Below are positions 25,985 through 37,384 of a DNA stretch of 64,000 bases, piece after piece. Position numbers and translations under genes: made by a program. Origin of the DNA: Aphanomyces cochlioides (lineage: Eukaryota; Oomycota; Saprolegniomycetes; Saprolegniales; Verrucalvaceae). Under the pieces are notes generated by a model, which was not told where the DNA came from, did not search any database, and saw only the letters and a list, made by a program, of their open reading frames with translations. The stretch covers positions 1,674,001 to 1,738,000 of the forward strand of contig JAHQRK010000009.1 in assembly GCA_019828595.1 (NCBI GenBank). The letters are read 5' to 3'. Within the stretch, counting starts at the first letter, position 1. Every line of letters starts with the position of its first letter.

Positions 25985-27756
25985 TTGTTGTGCAAAAATG
26001 CCAGTACTTGCACAGATAACACGAACGACTTATCAGTGATAATACAGTCGCTCGAGGTACCCAGTCCTATTCACGGCGAATTTGACGGCAAGACAATGAT
26101 GACCATGCGCTTAAATGATGCTCAAGGCGACTATGCGCTTAGATGATACTCAAGGCGACTACCAACATGTCGGAGACATAGTATATCTAGATGGAGAAAG
26201 GCGAACCTTAGATGGTAATCTACGGTTGTGTCCAATGTGAGCGTGGCATGTGGTGGGTGGAGGTTCTAGGAGCACGGTCAAGAAGGTCAATTTAGATGCC
26301 GAAGTTTCAGCAGCTGGTTGTACTGCTGATATAGAGATCTTTCCCGTTGCGGCAACTTTACGCACGATGTGAACGGCAAAAAGACTGTTTCCATGAAGCA
26401 GACTCTTTGATAATTTTATAGCTTGCCGCTGTTCGATATGCTTCTCCCATTTTAATGCTGAGGTTGAATCTAAGCAGAATATACCCAAGTTCAGATTGCA
26501 CAATCTGTGCGATCGATTAGTAGATCGAGGTCATCGTTGGTTGACAACCACCTACTTCTTCATCTTGTAATACTGTAACGTTGAATCTAAGTATAAGGTT
26601 CGTAGTTTGGGGTTAGCTAATCTCGTGGATTTATCGTCCAATTCATCGGTACGATGCAATTGGACTTGATCCAGGAAGTCACGGCAAGTCCACAACAACA
26701 CAGTGTATATATTTGTAAGAACATGATAACGTTTGTTAGTTATGGATGAAGTTTTATGGAGTCCTGACTATTCTAATGCTTCTTGATACACAATGTTTTT
26801 CTGTGATTGGATCGTAAAAATACTGTGGATATGTGTCCCGCCACTTAAGCTTAACATAATGTGGTTTGCCAGAAAATACTACTCATTTCTTTCATAAATC
26901 GTACAGAATTCGCGGTATTTATTAAACATCACATTGTTTAATATCGCTTATTGAACTCGTACATCCAATGAGTTGAAACTTTGATACTGGGTAATACACC
27001 TGCTAAGTATTCATGCAACACCCCTTAAGTGATTCATGATACTCGCCGTAGGCCCACTATCAACAGTGGTACTCCATAAAAAAAGTAGCACCATCATTTG
27101 CAATAGTGGTAACCAACGTTACACATTGTCCCCTTACTGTAAAAAGTTGAACTATGGGGAGAGGATTTACTCGTCCAAAGTCAATATGAAAATACAATAA
27201 AAACACACGTTTTAGCTGTCCCTGGCTGCTCTATGAAAATGTCCGGTATTTCGAGCCAAAAAGGCCCTACTTCGTAACATTCGCATATCGCGTCGGAATT
27301 CACCTTTCGGAGTCCAAGCCTCTGGCCAGAGTATGGCTTAAAGTGGCAGAAAGTGCTCGTCACCCTACTGCACAGTGTGTTGACCGCTTATTCAGCGGCC
27401 TTTTCTGCCCGAGTGAAGCTATCCTAAGACATGCATCTCACCTTGCATCGTCCCAGAAAAACTCAACTGCCATCCATCTCATCTTTGGCAGGTATTATTT
27501 TAAATAGTAGGACAATATTTTCATTTTGTATGTGGAATTGTTTGATTATTAATATTATCGACAACTGGCACGTCTCCAGCAACATGGGTTACATCGTGAC
27601 AAAACATGACACCAAGTATTGAGCATCACACCAAATAATTGACAACATCACACCAAATGGATATTTGCCATGGATATCATCGGGCAATACAACCTTGAGT
27701 GGTCAAATTAGTTGATGTTGGTTGGAAGTGCTGACTATTACGAACGAACTTGTCTC
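25985..27756. other. AT-rich intergenic region without recognised gene
   Basis: The stretch contains the short direct repeat at 26105-26160 and scattered weak repeats (for example CATCACACCAAAT around 27620-27655). No convincing coding frame, RNA gene or complete mobile element is seen. Confidence 0.5.
26105..26160. repeat. 28-bp direct repeat, two copies
   Basis: Two adjacent 28-bp units (26105-26132 and 26133-26160) of the form ATGCGCTTARATGATRCT followed by CAAGGCGACT differ at two positions. Confidence 0.85.
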
Positions 27757-27880
27757 AAATTACTCTTTTTTTTACTTGGCGTTTGTATGTAAAAATTACT
27801 CATTTTTGTACTTGGAATTTGTATATAAAAATTACTCATTTTTTGACTTGACGTTTGTATGTAAAAATTACTCTCGTACT
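27757..27880. repeat. 36-bp tandem repeat, three units plus a partial
   Basis: Units begin at 27757, 27793 and 27829, each starting AAATTACTC and ending TTTGTATRTAA. A fourth, truncated unit starts at 27865. No coding role is evident. Confidence 0.85.
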
Positions 27881-28165
27881 TACGTGTTGCGTTAGAGCTT
27901 TAAGTAATAGACTAGGGTGAGGCCAGGGCTACGCCCCTGGGTGGAGCGTTTTGCTTTGGAAATAACAAAGATTTGCTCACACACATGAAACGTTTGAAGC
28001 CATACTATGAATTTTGAATTTGATTCAGGCCCAGTTCGAAGTAAAAAATAAGTTAACGCCGAGCATTCTGATTGGCTACTGTTGACTGACGAATTTTTTT
28101 TCGTCAGGAGATAAATCATGTCCTGACCAAAAAACCGTCGACTCGTACCGAAAGAAAAATAAATT

Positions 28166-30543
28166 CTCCAAGATATGAGGGATGAGGATCCTTTTTTCAA
28201 GAGATTGAGAGGGACGAAACTCCCTCATATTTTGATTTAATGATTAAATCTATACAAATTTCAAGTAGAACCAATATAATTCAAGATTATCGAAATATGA
28301 GGGAATTTCATCCCTCGAGAAATTCGCATTTCAATTTTGTGGCAACTGAAGCTTTCGCAAGATGTTGACTGCTGTTCGCCACTTCAATTGTCCGAATCGG
28401 CCGACTCCTTCAGGTAGATGACTCTGTGCGTCGAGGAACATTCGATTTACCTCCTCGATAGAGGGACTCGAAACAAACAAACCTCGTCCTTTCAGGCTTG
28501 ACTCGATATGGCGCATGATGAATCGAAGGTCCGAGAAGCGCTTTTTCGTGTTTTTATTGCAAAGATCGCGCGGGTGAATGTTTCGGAGGGGTGCAATTCT
28601 ACTTGCACTGTCTCCCAGACACCAATGCTGCCAAGCATGCAGCAAGCCACAGTTTGGAAGCATGTAGTCTTGTGGTACAGCATGGGACATGCCCCCCCAA
28701 CAAAAGGATTCATAAGTATGTGTTGTAGGCTCAACAGACGACGATCCGATCACCGCTTGCTCGGCTGTCGAAGCATTTAGCCGTTCAACAACCCCAATTA
28801 TCCCCGATGTTTTTAGGCATTCAGTGACGATAGATGCAACATTTGCTTTTGTTAAGCCATCATTGTTTCCATTTCGTTCGTCCAACATACTTTCAACTCC
28901 TTGCACTACCAATGGCACAATATCACTGATTGCAGGGTAGAGTAAATTGATTTCATGTGCCATTTTTGATATGCTTTGTAGTAAGGACACATGTGGAGGC
29001 ACTCCTGTTGGACAAATATCTCCCGGTTTAGAGTGGCGACATACTACACTTGCAAAAAGAGACGGCAGGAGTTGACGATCACAAAACAATCTTGTTGAGA
29101 AGAGGAGATGGGAAGGTGGAAGGATCGATCGCAAATATGAAGAATGGTAAACCACAGATGCTAAAGCAAACTCACAAACATAATTTAGTTGCAAGGGAAT
29201 ACCAGGAAAACAAACTTCAATGGCTTGCTTCAAATATTCTTCGCGTTTCTCGAAGAACGGCGGCAAAATTGCAAAGTCAGCGTGATTAGATGGCAAGCCA
29301 CAAATAGTACGGCCTACATGCATGTCTCCGGCCTTTTCATATCGTTAATAGGTATCTTGGACTCCTCCTAGTGCCCACCCAGCACGCAAATTTACAGCCG
29401 TTGCTGATGGACAAGCCGTGGATCCAGAAGAACAACATGTGGAAGCTCCTTTTCTTATTGAATGGGTTCCAATATCATCCGAATTGATGCCACGTGAAAC
29501 AATTTCATCCACAACGCACTTCTGATTGAGCAAGCTCTGTAAAATATGTCGATATCTCTCATACTGCTCTCGCCCAGGGAACAATTTTTCATTCTCTGCA
29601 GGGAAGCACAAAAGGTAGATTCCTAGTGATAGAATTGGACAAATGTGGGGCATCAATGGGTTGGCATAAACATGCCTAGGATCACGGGGTCTATCTCCCA
29701 TTTGGTCGTTCTTCATATGAGCAAAATATATCCCGAGGGCATCTTCTTTCCATTCCAAGTGAGAAAAGCAAACAGATACTACGTTTCCAGCCCGACACAT
29801 TAAATTCCAACATAGCACAGTGAAGCAATGGGCAAAGATATTCTCCGGTTTGTCGCTCTTCAAAAAGGACCTGCAAATTATCTGATAGAGTTCGAACGAC
29901 ATGGCGTCTTTCCCTACTTTAATTTTGCCATCGCCATTTGATATTGCAATAGCTGTCTTGCGTTTGAGGCCTTTGAAATGATTTTTCAGCTCGAGTTCCA
30001 AATTTGTTGACATTGTTTCGTGGTAATCACGATAGAGATTAAACAGGGCCGCTCGATGAGTGTTAAAGGTTGAATACCCTGGTTTTGATCCATCTGCCTT
30101 AACGAGTGACATAATCCACAAAAAGAAGTCACGTGCTGTAAGTATTCCGAACAAAATTGGAGGGTTTGATGGTGCACCACGAAGCCACTGTTTGAGGAAG
30201 GCAGGCATGTCCGTTTGTGCTACATCCGACAAGCTCTGTATCAAGTTAAGAGATAGTAAGTCGCGATTGTTTTGATATAGCCATTGAATGAATTTCATCG
30301 ATGAACCCGAATATATTGCTCTTGATCTGTCAGAGACGGTGCTCGCTCGCACTTCGTCAACCTGGGCGGCGAGCTGATCTAGTTCGTCGTGCTCGAATGT
30401 GCCAGACATCACGGAAACTGAAATATGATCGAAGTCATGAAATCCAAACGCAACCGTGCTGGTTTGAATGAAACTCCTTCCTTCACAACAGTTGTTTTGT
30501 CGAAATCCCACGTCCATCCCACGATTACCGACTATAAATAATT
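28166..30543 (-). mobile_element. Crypton (tyrosine-recombinase DNA transposon)
   Basis: A 2378-bp insertion is defined by comparing the split and intact copies of the flanking repeat. It carries one long minus-strand tyrosine-recombinase frame and lacks terminal inverted repeats. A 4-bp AATT is present at both edges. These are the expected features of Cryptons, which insert by site-specific recombination of a circular intermediate at a few shared bases. Near the left edge are short inverted motifs around ATATGAGGG (28170-28320). Confidence 0.8.
28331..30517 (-). pseudogene. Crypton tyrosine recombinase with one in-frame stop
   Basis: One minus-strand frame runs from ATG at 30517 to the stop at 28331 (728 codons before the stop), interrupted only by TAA at 29347-29345 (codon 391). 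Tyrosine-recombinase residues are visible: Arg in NLMCRAGN (about residue 242), H-x-x-R in THSIRKGA (about 352-355), Trp in RAGWALGG (381) and the candidate nucleophile Tyr390 in GVQDTY, just before the stop, or Tyr393 just after it. The reading continues past the stop with RYEKAGDMHVGRT and about 330 more residues, which is the C-terminal region expected for Crypton proteins. The frame is otherwise clean, so inactivation looks recent, or readthrough occurs. The element sits 72 bp upstream of the repeat edge near P450 copy 1. Confidence 0.8.
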
Positions 30544-30726
30544 ATCCAATCAGAGGTCATATTATTTTGAAACTAAGGAGACGGCATTTACTTCGCACTC
30601 CTTATTCACTTCTTTCTTATTTTACTTCGAATTGGCCTCAATAGTTTCCCTGTTCCTTCCAGTGTCAGTGGTTGCTTCAAGTTTTCACTCCAGCCGTGTG
30701 CGACTTTCGCTGGCGAACCACCCACA

Positions 30727-32456
30727 ATGCTGACAAACTTTTCATCGCTGGTTCCTCAGCTCTCGACGACCGATTCGGTGAAGATTGCGACTGCGGCGAC
30801 TGCTGTTCTCGTGGGCTCGGCAATTCTTCGTTTTATATGGAATTCACGCCAATACAACTACTTGCCGAAACCTCCAGCCTCCAGTTTTCTCTTTGGCCAC
30901 ATGTACTCTCAAAATTGCGTATCGACTCAATGGCTCAATTTTCTTTAGAGGAGACACGTGGGGAAATGTTGCTTCGTGGAACACCAAAGGCGACTACCCA
31001 GAGCCATTCCTGTCGTGGATGAAACAGTATGGCAGTGTTGTTTATTACCGTGAATTCTTCGACCATGTCGTCATGATCACGGACCCTGTTGCGCTTCAAT
31101 ATATGCACCACTCGAATGGCACGAACTATCCACGGCAAGCTGTCATGAGAGGATATTTCCGAGTATACCTTGCAGCTGACTTGATGTATCATCGCTGGCG
31201 TAGGATGTCCTCTTAGGCGACGGATTACTCAGTGTTGATGGAAAACAGCATGACGCCTTCCGCAAAATCATGAATCCCCTCTTCACTGTCTCCAAGATCA
31301 AAGCCTTCGTGGACATTTTTGACAAGCAGACGCAGCAATACTGTGAAAAGGTCCTCGAGCCTGCTTGCGACAACTCGACGCCAGTCAACCTTTCTCAAAG
31401 TACGATCAACTTCTCAATGAACTCCATCACATTCACTGTAGTGTTCACGAAATTGATGTTGTCAATTGTTGGATTGACTGTGTTGGGATTGGACTTTGAT
31501 TCATCTCCTGAAGCGTTTGAAGCGTATGAGAACTGCATGATTGAAATGAGCCCAGCCATGCTCATTGGTGTCTTCACGATCCCTGGCTTCTTAAGCCTCC
31601 CGATTCCAAGTCTAATCAAGCGCCGTAAAGCCCAAGCTACCCTCAGGAAGATTTTACAAGACATTATCCGTCAGAAACTTGCTGCCCCAGCCTCAGACAA
31701 TCCCAAGGATCTGCTCGACATGATCCTTCCTCACTCGACGACGCAGGAGGTGCTCGACCACACACTAACTTTTATTTTGGCAGGTCATGACACGTCGAGC
31801 AACACGCTCGGTTTTGTCTTTGGAACTTTGTTCGATTATCCTGATGCCGCGGCTGGTATTCGGGCCGAATACAACAAAGTGATTTCAAAGTTTGGTTCGC
31901 TCAAGTCGTGGGAAGCAGTCTCAGAGCTCGTGTATACCCAAGCAGTCATTCACGAAACACTGCGGCTCAATTCCGTCGTGTTCATGGCAATGCTACGGAC
32001 TTCTCAAGAGAACGACACGATTCCAATGTCGGATGGATCGACTGTGTTCATCCCCAAGGTAACAGTCCGAAGCTAGACTTCATTGAAGCGATGATAGGGC
32101 ACGAATATCAATCTCAATATGGCATCAATGCATCGCAATCCAAAATACTGGAAGGATCCAGACAGCTTTATTCCTGCTCGATTCATTGAAGGCTCTACCG
32201 AGTGGGATGCTGACTTGGATCTACGCGGGGGCAAACCCCATGCGTTCCATTTCATGCATTCAGCGCTGGAAGCAAAAACTGCATCGGTCAAAGATTTGCC
32301 ATGGCTGAGCTGCAAGTCATCGTTGCCACACTGGTGAGCAAGTTCGACTTTGCACCATCAGCCAGCATGGACATGCGCCAAGAGTATGGCGGAATTACCG
32401 TGCGACCAGTCAAAGTCGAAATGACAGTGCGTCGAGCCAAGGCACCGAGTGCCTAA
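30727..32456 (+). pseudogene. Cytochrome P450, copy 1, one frameshift
   Basis: Exons are 30727-30902, 30949-31162, 31204-32058 and 32098-32456, with introns of 46, 41 and 39 bp. The encoded protein has an N-terminal membrane anchor (about residues 16-35) and a Pro-rich hinge (LPKPPASS). It also has the I-helix oxygen-activation motif AGHDTSSNTLGF, the K-helix E-x-x-R in HETLRLN, and FIPARF. The first three exons are open and in phase. In exon 4 a single base is missing near 32257 compared with copy 3, which shifts the frame just before the heme-binding loop; the shifted frame then reads GSKNCIGQRFAMAE and ends APSA at 32456. Exon 4 is 359 nt, one short of in-phase. One indel is the only lesion, so a sequencing error cannot be excluded. 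Its family is P450; substrate unknown. Confidence 0.85.
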
Positions 32457-33111
32457 GTACTCGACTCAACGAACGTGCGCATCTGGAAAACGTCGTCTCG
32501 TTGTCTGCCTCGTTCAGCAAATGTCTTGAATCGTGGGATCGCTAGCTGTGGATCTAAATTTTATTCATTGTATTTGTAGTGTTGTCGGATCGTAATTCAA
32601 ACTCAACAATTTAAAAAAGTACCTCGTTATTTTTAAAAAAATATTGCCCAAAACTTTTTAAATTGCATGATTGTTGGTGTATACAACATTTACAAAGGTT
32701 TCTTTAAGTTCCAGAATGTCTGACTTGTCACTTAAAAACCTAACCAAGACATTTCCCATTGCGATCACTTTTCGTTGAAACTTATAGCTATAAGTACAGT
32801 CTACAGCTGAGAACAATGAAATCCAGGATTGAAATGGTTTGAATGTGGTTTTTTTAATGTAAAGTTAAAAGAAACTTCTAAAAACTCCGACTTTGACGTT
32901 GAAAAAACCAAACAAGACATGACAAAAGTTGATGTTTCTCGACTGATGTCCTCATGAAGTGTTCCTAAAGTAACAAATATCAAGCTTTGAATCGTTTGGA
33001 AAGTGTGGGGTTTTTAGGTCGTTTTGCAAGTTTCTTTTTAGATTATATAATCCTAAAAGAATCTTCTATACTAGTATTTGTCAATATGTCGTACATTTTG
33101 TCCAAAAAATG
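32457..33111. other. AT-rich spacer between P450 copy 1 and mariner
   Basis: No gene, RNA or repeat is recognised. The final TA at 33112-33113 is the mariner target duplication. Confidence 0.5.
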
Positions 33112-33113
33112 TA

Positions 33114-34893
33114 CTACTCTGTCCCGAAATGTTTTTCCACTTAGTGTAATTGGTCCAAATTAAGGCCATTTTTCAATGTAATTGAGCGCAATTGATGGAT
33201 ATCAAAGTATTTCTGCCAATAATTGCAACAGTATTGCTCATGGTCGCCAGAGTCAGTCATTTCGAGGCAAGACACATTATCCAAAATGGACCAATCATAT
33301 CGAACAATAAATAATTTTTTGGCCAATCAATTGCTGAGAAGTGGACAAAGCCACTTTTACCCCATTGCAATTTCCGACGACTGTCATGGGCAAGAAGGGT
33401 CCGAATTTGTCTGACGACGACAAAATCGTCATTTGTGCTGAATTATCTGCCATGCAAGCCGAAGGCAAACTCAATCGTGGTGCTCTCAAGCAAGTTGCAG
33501 TGAAATATTGCCGTTCAACTAGAACTATTGCTGACCTTTGGAAGATGTACAAGATGGGACTTAACAATGGAACACCCTTGGCTGCAATTACCAGCAAGAT
33601 AAAGTCAAATTCTGGCCGAAAGGGAATGACACCGACAGAAATACAGTCTCGCGTTCGAAAGGTGTCATTCCATCTCCGCCAGAATTTGAGAACGCTAGCT
33701 GAGGAAACGGGAATTGCTAAGACAATACTCCACCGTGCAAAGAAGGCCGGATTTTTGCGCTGCACTACAAATCGACTCAAGCCACGTCTCACAAATGAAC
33801 ACCATAAACAACGATTGGAGTTTGCGTTGGCCCATCTTGTTCCGTTTGAAGGCTCACTTGACTGCACATTTAAACCATTAAACAATGTCGTCCACGTGGA
33901 CGAAAAGTGGTTTTACCTTGCCAAGATTGACCAGAAGATATACCTCCTCCCTGACGAAACGGGCCCTGTTAGGACGATTCACAACCAGCGATATATACCA
34001 AAGATCATGTTCCTGGCGGCAGTTGCAGAACCAAGAGTCGATGAATTGACTGGTGTGTTTTTCGATGGCAAAATAGGCATATGGCCTTTTATTGAGCGCC
34101 AACCAGCTGCACGCTCAAGTAAAAATCGTCCAAAGGGTACCCTTATTACCGTGCCTGTGTCAGTCACAAGGTCGGTTTACCGTGCTACTTTGATTGAAAA
34201 AGTTATCCCCGCCATCAAGTCCAAATGGCCTGCCGGGTCAACTCGTTCTGTTGTCATCCAGCAAGATAATGCGCCGGTGCATGTCTGTTTGAGCGATCCG
34301 AATGTGACAGAGGCTTGCAAGGCTGATGGTTGGAATATCACGATGTCAAATCAACCACCAAAAAGCCCAGATTTAAATATATTAGATCTAGGTTTTTTCA
34401 ACTCGATCCAAACTTTGCAATATCGCAAAGTTGCACGAAATGTGGATGAATTGGTCACTGCTGTTGAAGATGCTTTCAACGAGCTGTCTTCCGAAAAGTT
34501 GCAGAACAATTTTGCGACCCTGCGTTGTGTCATGCGAGCAATCATGGAAAATGGAGGTGGCAATGAATTCAAAATTCCTCACTCTGGAAAAGCTCAAGCT
34601 CGCCGCGACGGCTCTTTTGGAGATCCTGAACTTGTGCCCATATCCATTGCCGAGAATGCTCAAGACTTACTCACTGAAATGTATGCCCGCAAGGAAGATG
34701 AAATGGCGGTCCATGAATTGTGCTCCACGTTCAACAATCTTGGGATTCCTCACGATGTTGAATTCTACGAGCTTTAACTTGTTTTGAATATACTTTTCAT
34801 TTTCACTTCGTTTTATTATAGAAATATAAAAGTGGAAGATCATTTCGGGACACCAAAAAAAACATACTAGAGAAACTTTCCGGGACAGAGTAG
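33114..34893 (+). mobile_element. Tc1/mariner element, DD39D (plant-type) clade
   Basis: This is a 1780-bp element with TA on both sides (33112-33113 and 34894-34895). The left end is CTACTCTGTCCCGAAATG; the inverted right end is CTACTCTGTCCCGGAAAG. A second inverted copy of the motif (TGTCCCGAAATG...CTTCCACTT in reverse complement) lies inside the right end at 34831-34853 and matches the left end better. It encodes one uninterrupted transposase, so it may be, or recently was, autonomous. Its right TA coincides with the left edge of the foldback element. Confidence 0.88.
33386..34777 (+). CDS. Mariner-like transposase, DD39D
   Basis: A 463-residue protein catalyses cut-and-paste transposition at TA sites. 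The ATG at 33386 is taken as the start because the frame upstream has no ATG. An N-terminal helix-turn-helix region (about residues 1-130) is followed by the catalytic domain: Asp172 in VVHVDEKWFY, Asp294 in VIQQDNAPVH and Asp334 in SPDLNILDLGFFNSIQ. There are exactly 39 residues between the second and third Asp, and LDLGFF replaces the NPIE of animal Tc1, placing it with DD39D plant-type mariners. No stop or frameshift is present. The C-terminus extends about 130 residues past the last catalytic residue. It is flanked by matching inverted repeats, so it is probably functional. Confidence 0.9.
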   Translation: MGKKGPNLSDDDKIVICAELSAMQAEGKLNRGALKQVAVKYCRSTRTIADLWKMYKMGLNNGTPLAAITSKIKSNSGRKGMTPTEIQSRVRKVSFHLRQNLRTLAEETGIAKTILHRAKKAGFLRCTTNRLKPRLTNEHHKQRLEFALAHLVPFEGSLDCTFKPLNNVVHVDEKWFYLAKIDQKIYLLPDETGPVRTIHNQRYIPKIMFLAAVAEPRVDELTGVFFDGKIGIWPFIERQPAARSSKNRPKGTLITVPVSVTRSVYRATLIEKVIPAIKSKWPAGSTRSVVIQQDNAPVHVCLSDPNVTEACKADGWNITMSNQPPKSPDLNILDLGFFNSIQTLQYRKVARNVDELVTAVEDAFNELSSEKLQNNFATLRCVMRAIMENGGGNEFKIPHSGKAQARRDGSFGDPELVPISIAENAQDLLTEMYARKEDEMAVHELCSTFNNLGIPHDVEFYEL

Positions 34894-37372
34894 TATTGTG
34901 ATTGGAAATCGTAGGAACGGATTGGCTACACTTAGATTTTGACGAATCAAATTAACTTTTCATTATAATTGGCTGATTTTGAGTTGATTAGAGATCTTTC
35001 GATTGCATCGAGGTGAAACTTCATGCGCCACGACCAAGTTAACATGGTCCCGATTCCAGGGGCGTGCTTCCAGCTTGTATGGCTCACATTGAAAAGGGTA
35101 CTGTTTTAATTCAGTATTCGTTTTTTAAATGTATTTACTACATTTACTGCGATTTTACCCGAGATTTTGCGTGTGATTACATGTTTTAAGGCTAAGATTC
35201 AGACACGCTTGATTGCATCAAGCACCTCGTACAAGTAGTGGAGTCCAATGTTGTATTCATCTCATATAGACACACAGTGCAGGCTGAGGACGCAGCCTGT
35301 TTGAAGCATTCTTCATGAGGAGAATGTCGACGAAGTGAATTACTGGTAAAACTTTACACATGCAACAAAGGAGAGTTAGAAATATCCTACGTAAAGTGTA
35401 GATATTTAGTTTTTGAGTCCTTTTGATGGTTGAACGTGAGATACGACAGGAGTCATCTTGTCAAATTTTCACTAGTCTATTCAAATCTTTCTCCTTTTAA
35501 CGGGCATGAGCTACCACCTGAAGCTTCTGACGTTGAATCCTAACATGAGAAGAAAGTGTGCAAGGATTTCAGTGCTACTTTGACGGGCTCATGAATCTGG
35601 CACACGTTCATCCTCTCCAAACACTCAGATAGATGACATTCTACAGTATAATTGGTCAATATAAAGAGATTTTATAGTTGTATGATTGGTCGATGAATCG
35701 TAGGAATTTTGTTCCTACGACTTCCCATAAATTTCGGTCAAAACTAGTTCTATACTTTAATCAAGTTCATGTGTGAGAATTTTGATTCGAAAAATGGAAA
35801 ATATAGGAATATTTTTCCTACGATGTATCAAAATATCAAATAGTGTTCCTACGTTATTCGACTTATGCGAATATTTTGAAACAAGGATATTTTTTTCACG
35901 CCATCGTATCCGGACGAAATATCCGAGTTTAAAATCCATGGTTTCACCGAGAATTTTTGAAATATCCGAGTTTGAGTCAAATATCGAATCAAGCAGGTGG
36001 AACTGTTTTATTCCAGTAAGGGACGTCGTCGACACAACTGCATGGAAGTTGACTTTTACTCATGTATCAAAACATTTACTCAAATAGCCAAGTACCATAG
36101 AATGCGATGTGAGAGTCAATCAGCTCACACTTTTGGTGGTAAAAACCGTGATAACTTCAAATCAATTTGATATCGATTATTGTAGACTAATATATTTTGA
36201 AGGTGGGTATTTTTTTCAATCATTCAGCCAGGATGCGAATAATTTTAATCCGCAACTTGAGATATCCGCACATCGTCGATATTCGCATTTTGTGAGCATA
36301 CGGCCCCTAAAAGAATCTTGAAGAAACTTCTTTTTTAAAATTATTGATAGTTTTATTAAAAGTCGTGAATTCCCGCATCTCCAAGCTCATTTTTGTTCAT
36401 AAGTCAAAAAACGTAGGAACACTATTTGATATTTTGATACATCGTAGGAAAAATATTCCTATATTTTCCATTTTTCGAATCAAAATTCTCACACATGAAC
36501 TTGATTAAAGTATAGAACTAGTTTTGACCGAAATTTATGGGAAGTCGTAGGAACAAAATTCCTACGATTCATCGACCAATCATACAACTATAAAATCTCT
36601 TTATATTGACCAATTATACTGTAGAATGTCATCTATCTGAGTGTTTGGAGAGGATGAACGTGTGCCAGATTCATGAGCCCGTCAAAGTAGCACTGAAATC
36701 CTTGCACACTTTCTTCTCATGTTAGGATTCAACGTCAGAAGCTTCAGGTGGTAGCTCATGCCCGTTAAAAGGAGAAAGATTTGAATAGACTAGTGAAAAT
36801 TTGACAAGATGACTCCTGTCGTATCTCACGTTCAACCATCAAAAGGACTCAAAAACTAAATATCTACACTTTACGTAGGATATTTCTAACTCTCCTTTGT
36901 TGCATGTGTAAAGTTTTACCAGTAATTCACTTCGTCGACATTCTCCTCATGAAGAATGCTTCAAACAGGCTGCGTCCTCAGCCTGCACTGTGTGTCTATA
37001 TGAGATGAATACAACATTGGACTCCACTACTTGTACGAGGTGCTTGATGCAATCAAGCGTGTCTGAATCTTAGCCTTAAAACATGTAATCACACGCAAAA
37101 TCTCGGGTAAAATCGCAGTAAATGTAGTAAATACATTTAAAAAACGAATACTGAATTAAAACAGTACCCTTTTCAATGTGAGCCATACAAGCTGGAAGCA
37201 CGCCCCTGGAATCGGGACCATGTTAACTTGGTCGTGGCGCATGAAGTTTCACCTCGATGCAATCGAAAGATCTCTAATCAACTCAAAATCAGCCAATTAT
37301 AATGAAAAGTTAATTTGATTCGTCAAAATCTAAGTGTAGCCAATCCGTTCCTACGATTTCCAATCACAATAC
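34894..37372. mobile_element. Foldback element with arms of about 975 bp
   Basis: Left arm 34894-35867 and right arm 36398-37372 are reverse complements along their whole length with very few differences. They are separated by a 530-bp AT-rich spacer (35868-36397). Both outer ends read TATTGTGATTGG inward, so the element may be bounded by TA. No transposase is encoded. The left end abuts the mariner, and the right end stops just before the first codons of P450 copy 2, whose ATG is lost. Confidence 0.88.
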
Positions 37373-37384
37373 ATTTCCAATTTC

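Larger units (their letters stand above)
27911..30654. repeat. 367-bp repeat copy B, split by a Crypton
   Basis: Left part 27911-28165 and right part 30544-30654 together rebuild the repeat seen intact at 25618-25984. The interruption falls inside AAATTATCCAATCAG of the intact copy. AATT is present once in the intact copy and at both edges of the insertion (28162-28165 and 30540-30543). Confidence 0.85.

Noticed and set aside
26159..26503. Minus-strand frame of 114 codons, considered as a retroelement fragment
   Set aside because: No recognisable gag, protease or integrase motif, and no flanking repeats.
27892..28200. Minus-strand frame of 102 codons
   Set aside because: It lies within the dispersed repeat and crosses the Crypton junction, so it cannot be an original gene.
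35757..36321. Short frames in the loop and arms of the foldback element
   Set aside because: AT-rich, no domain, and present on both strands of a palindrome.
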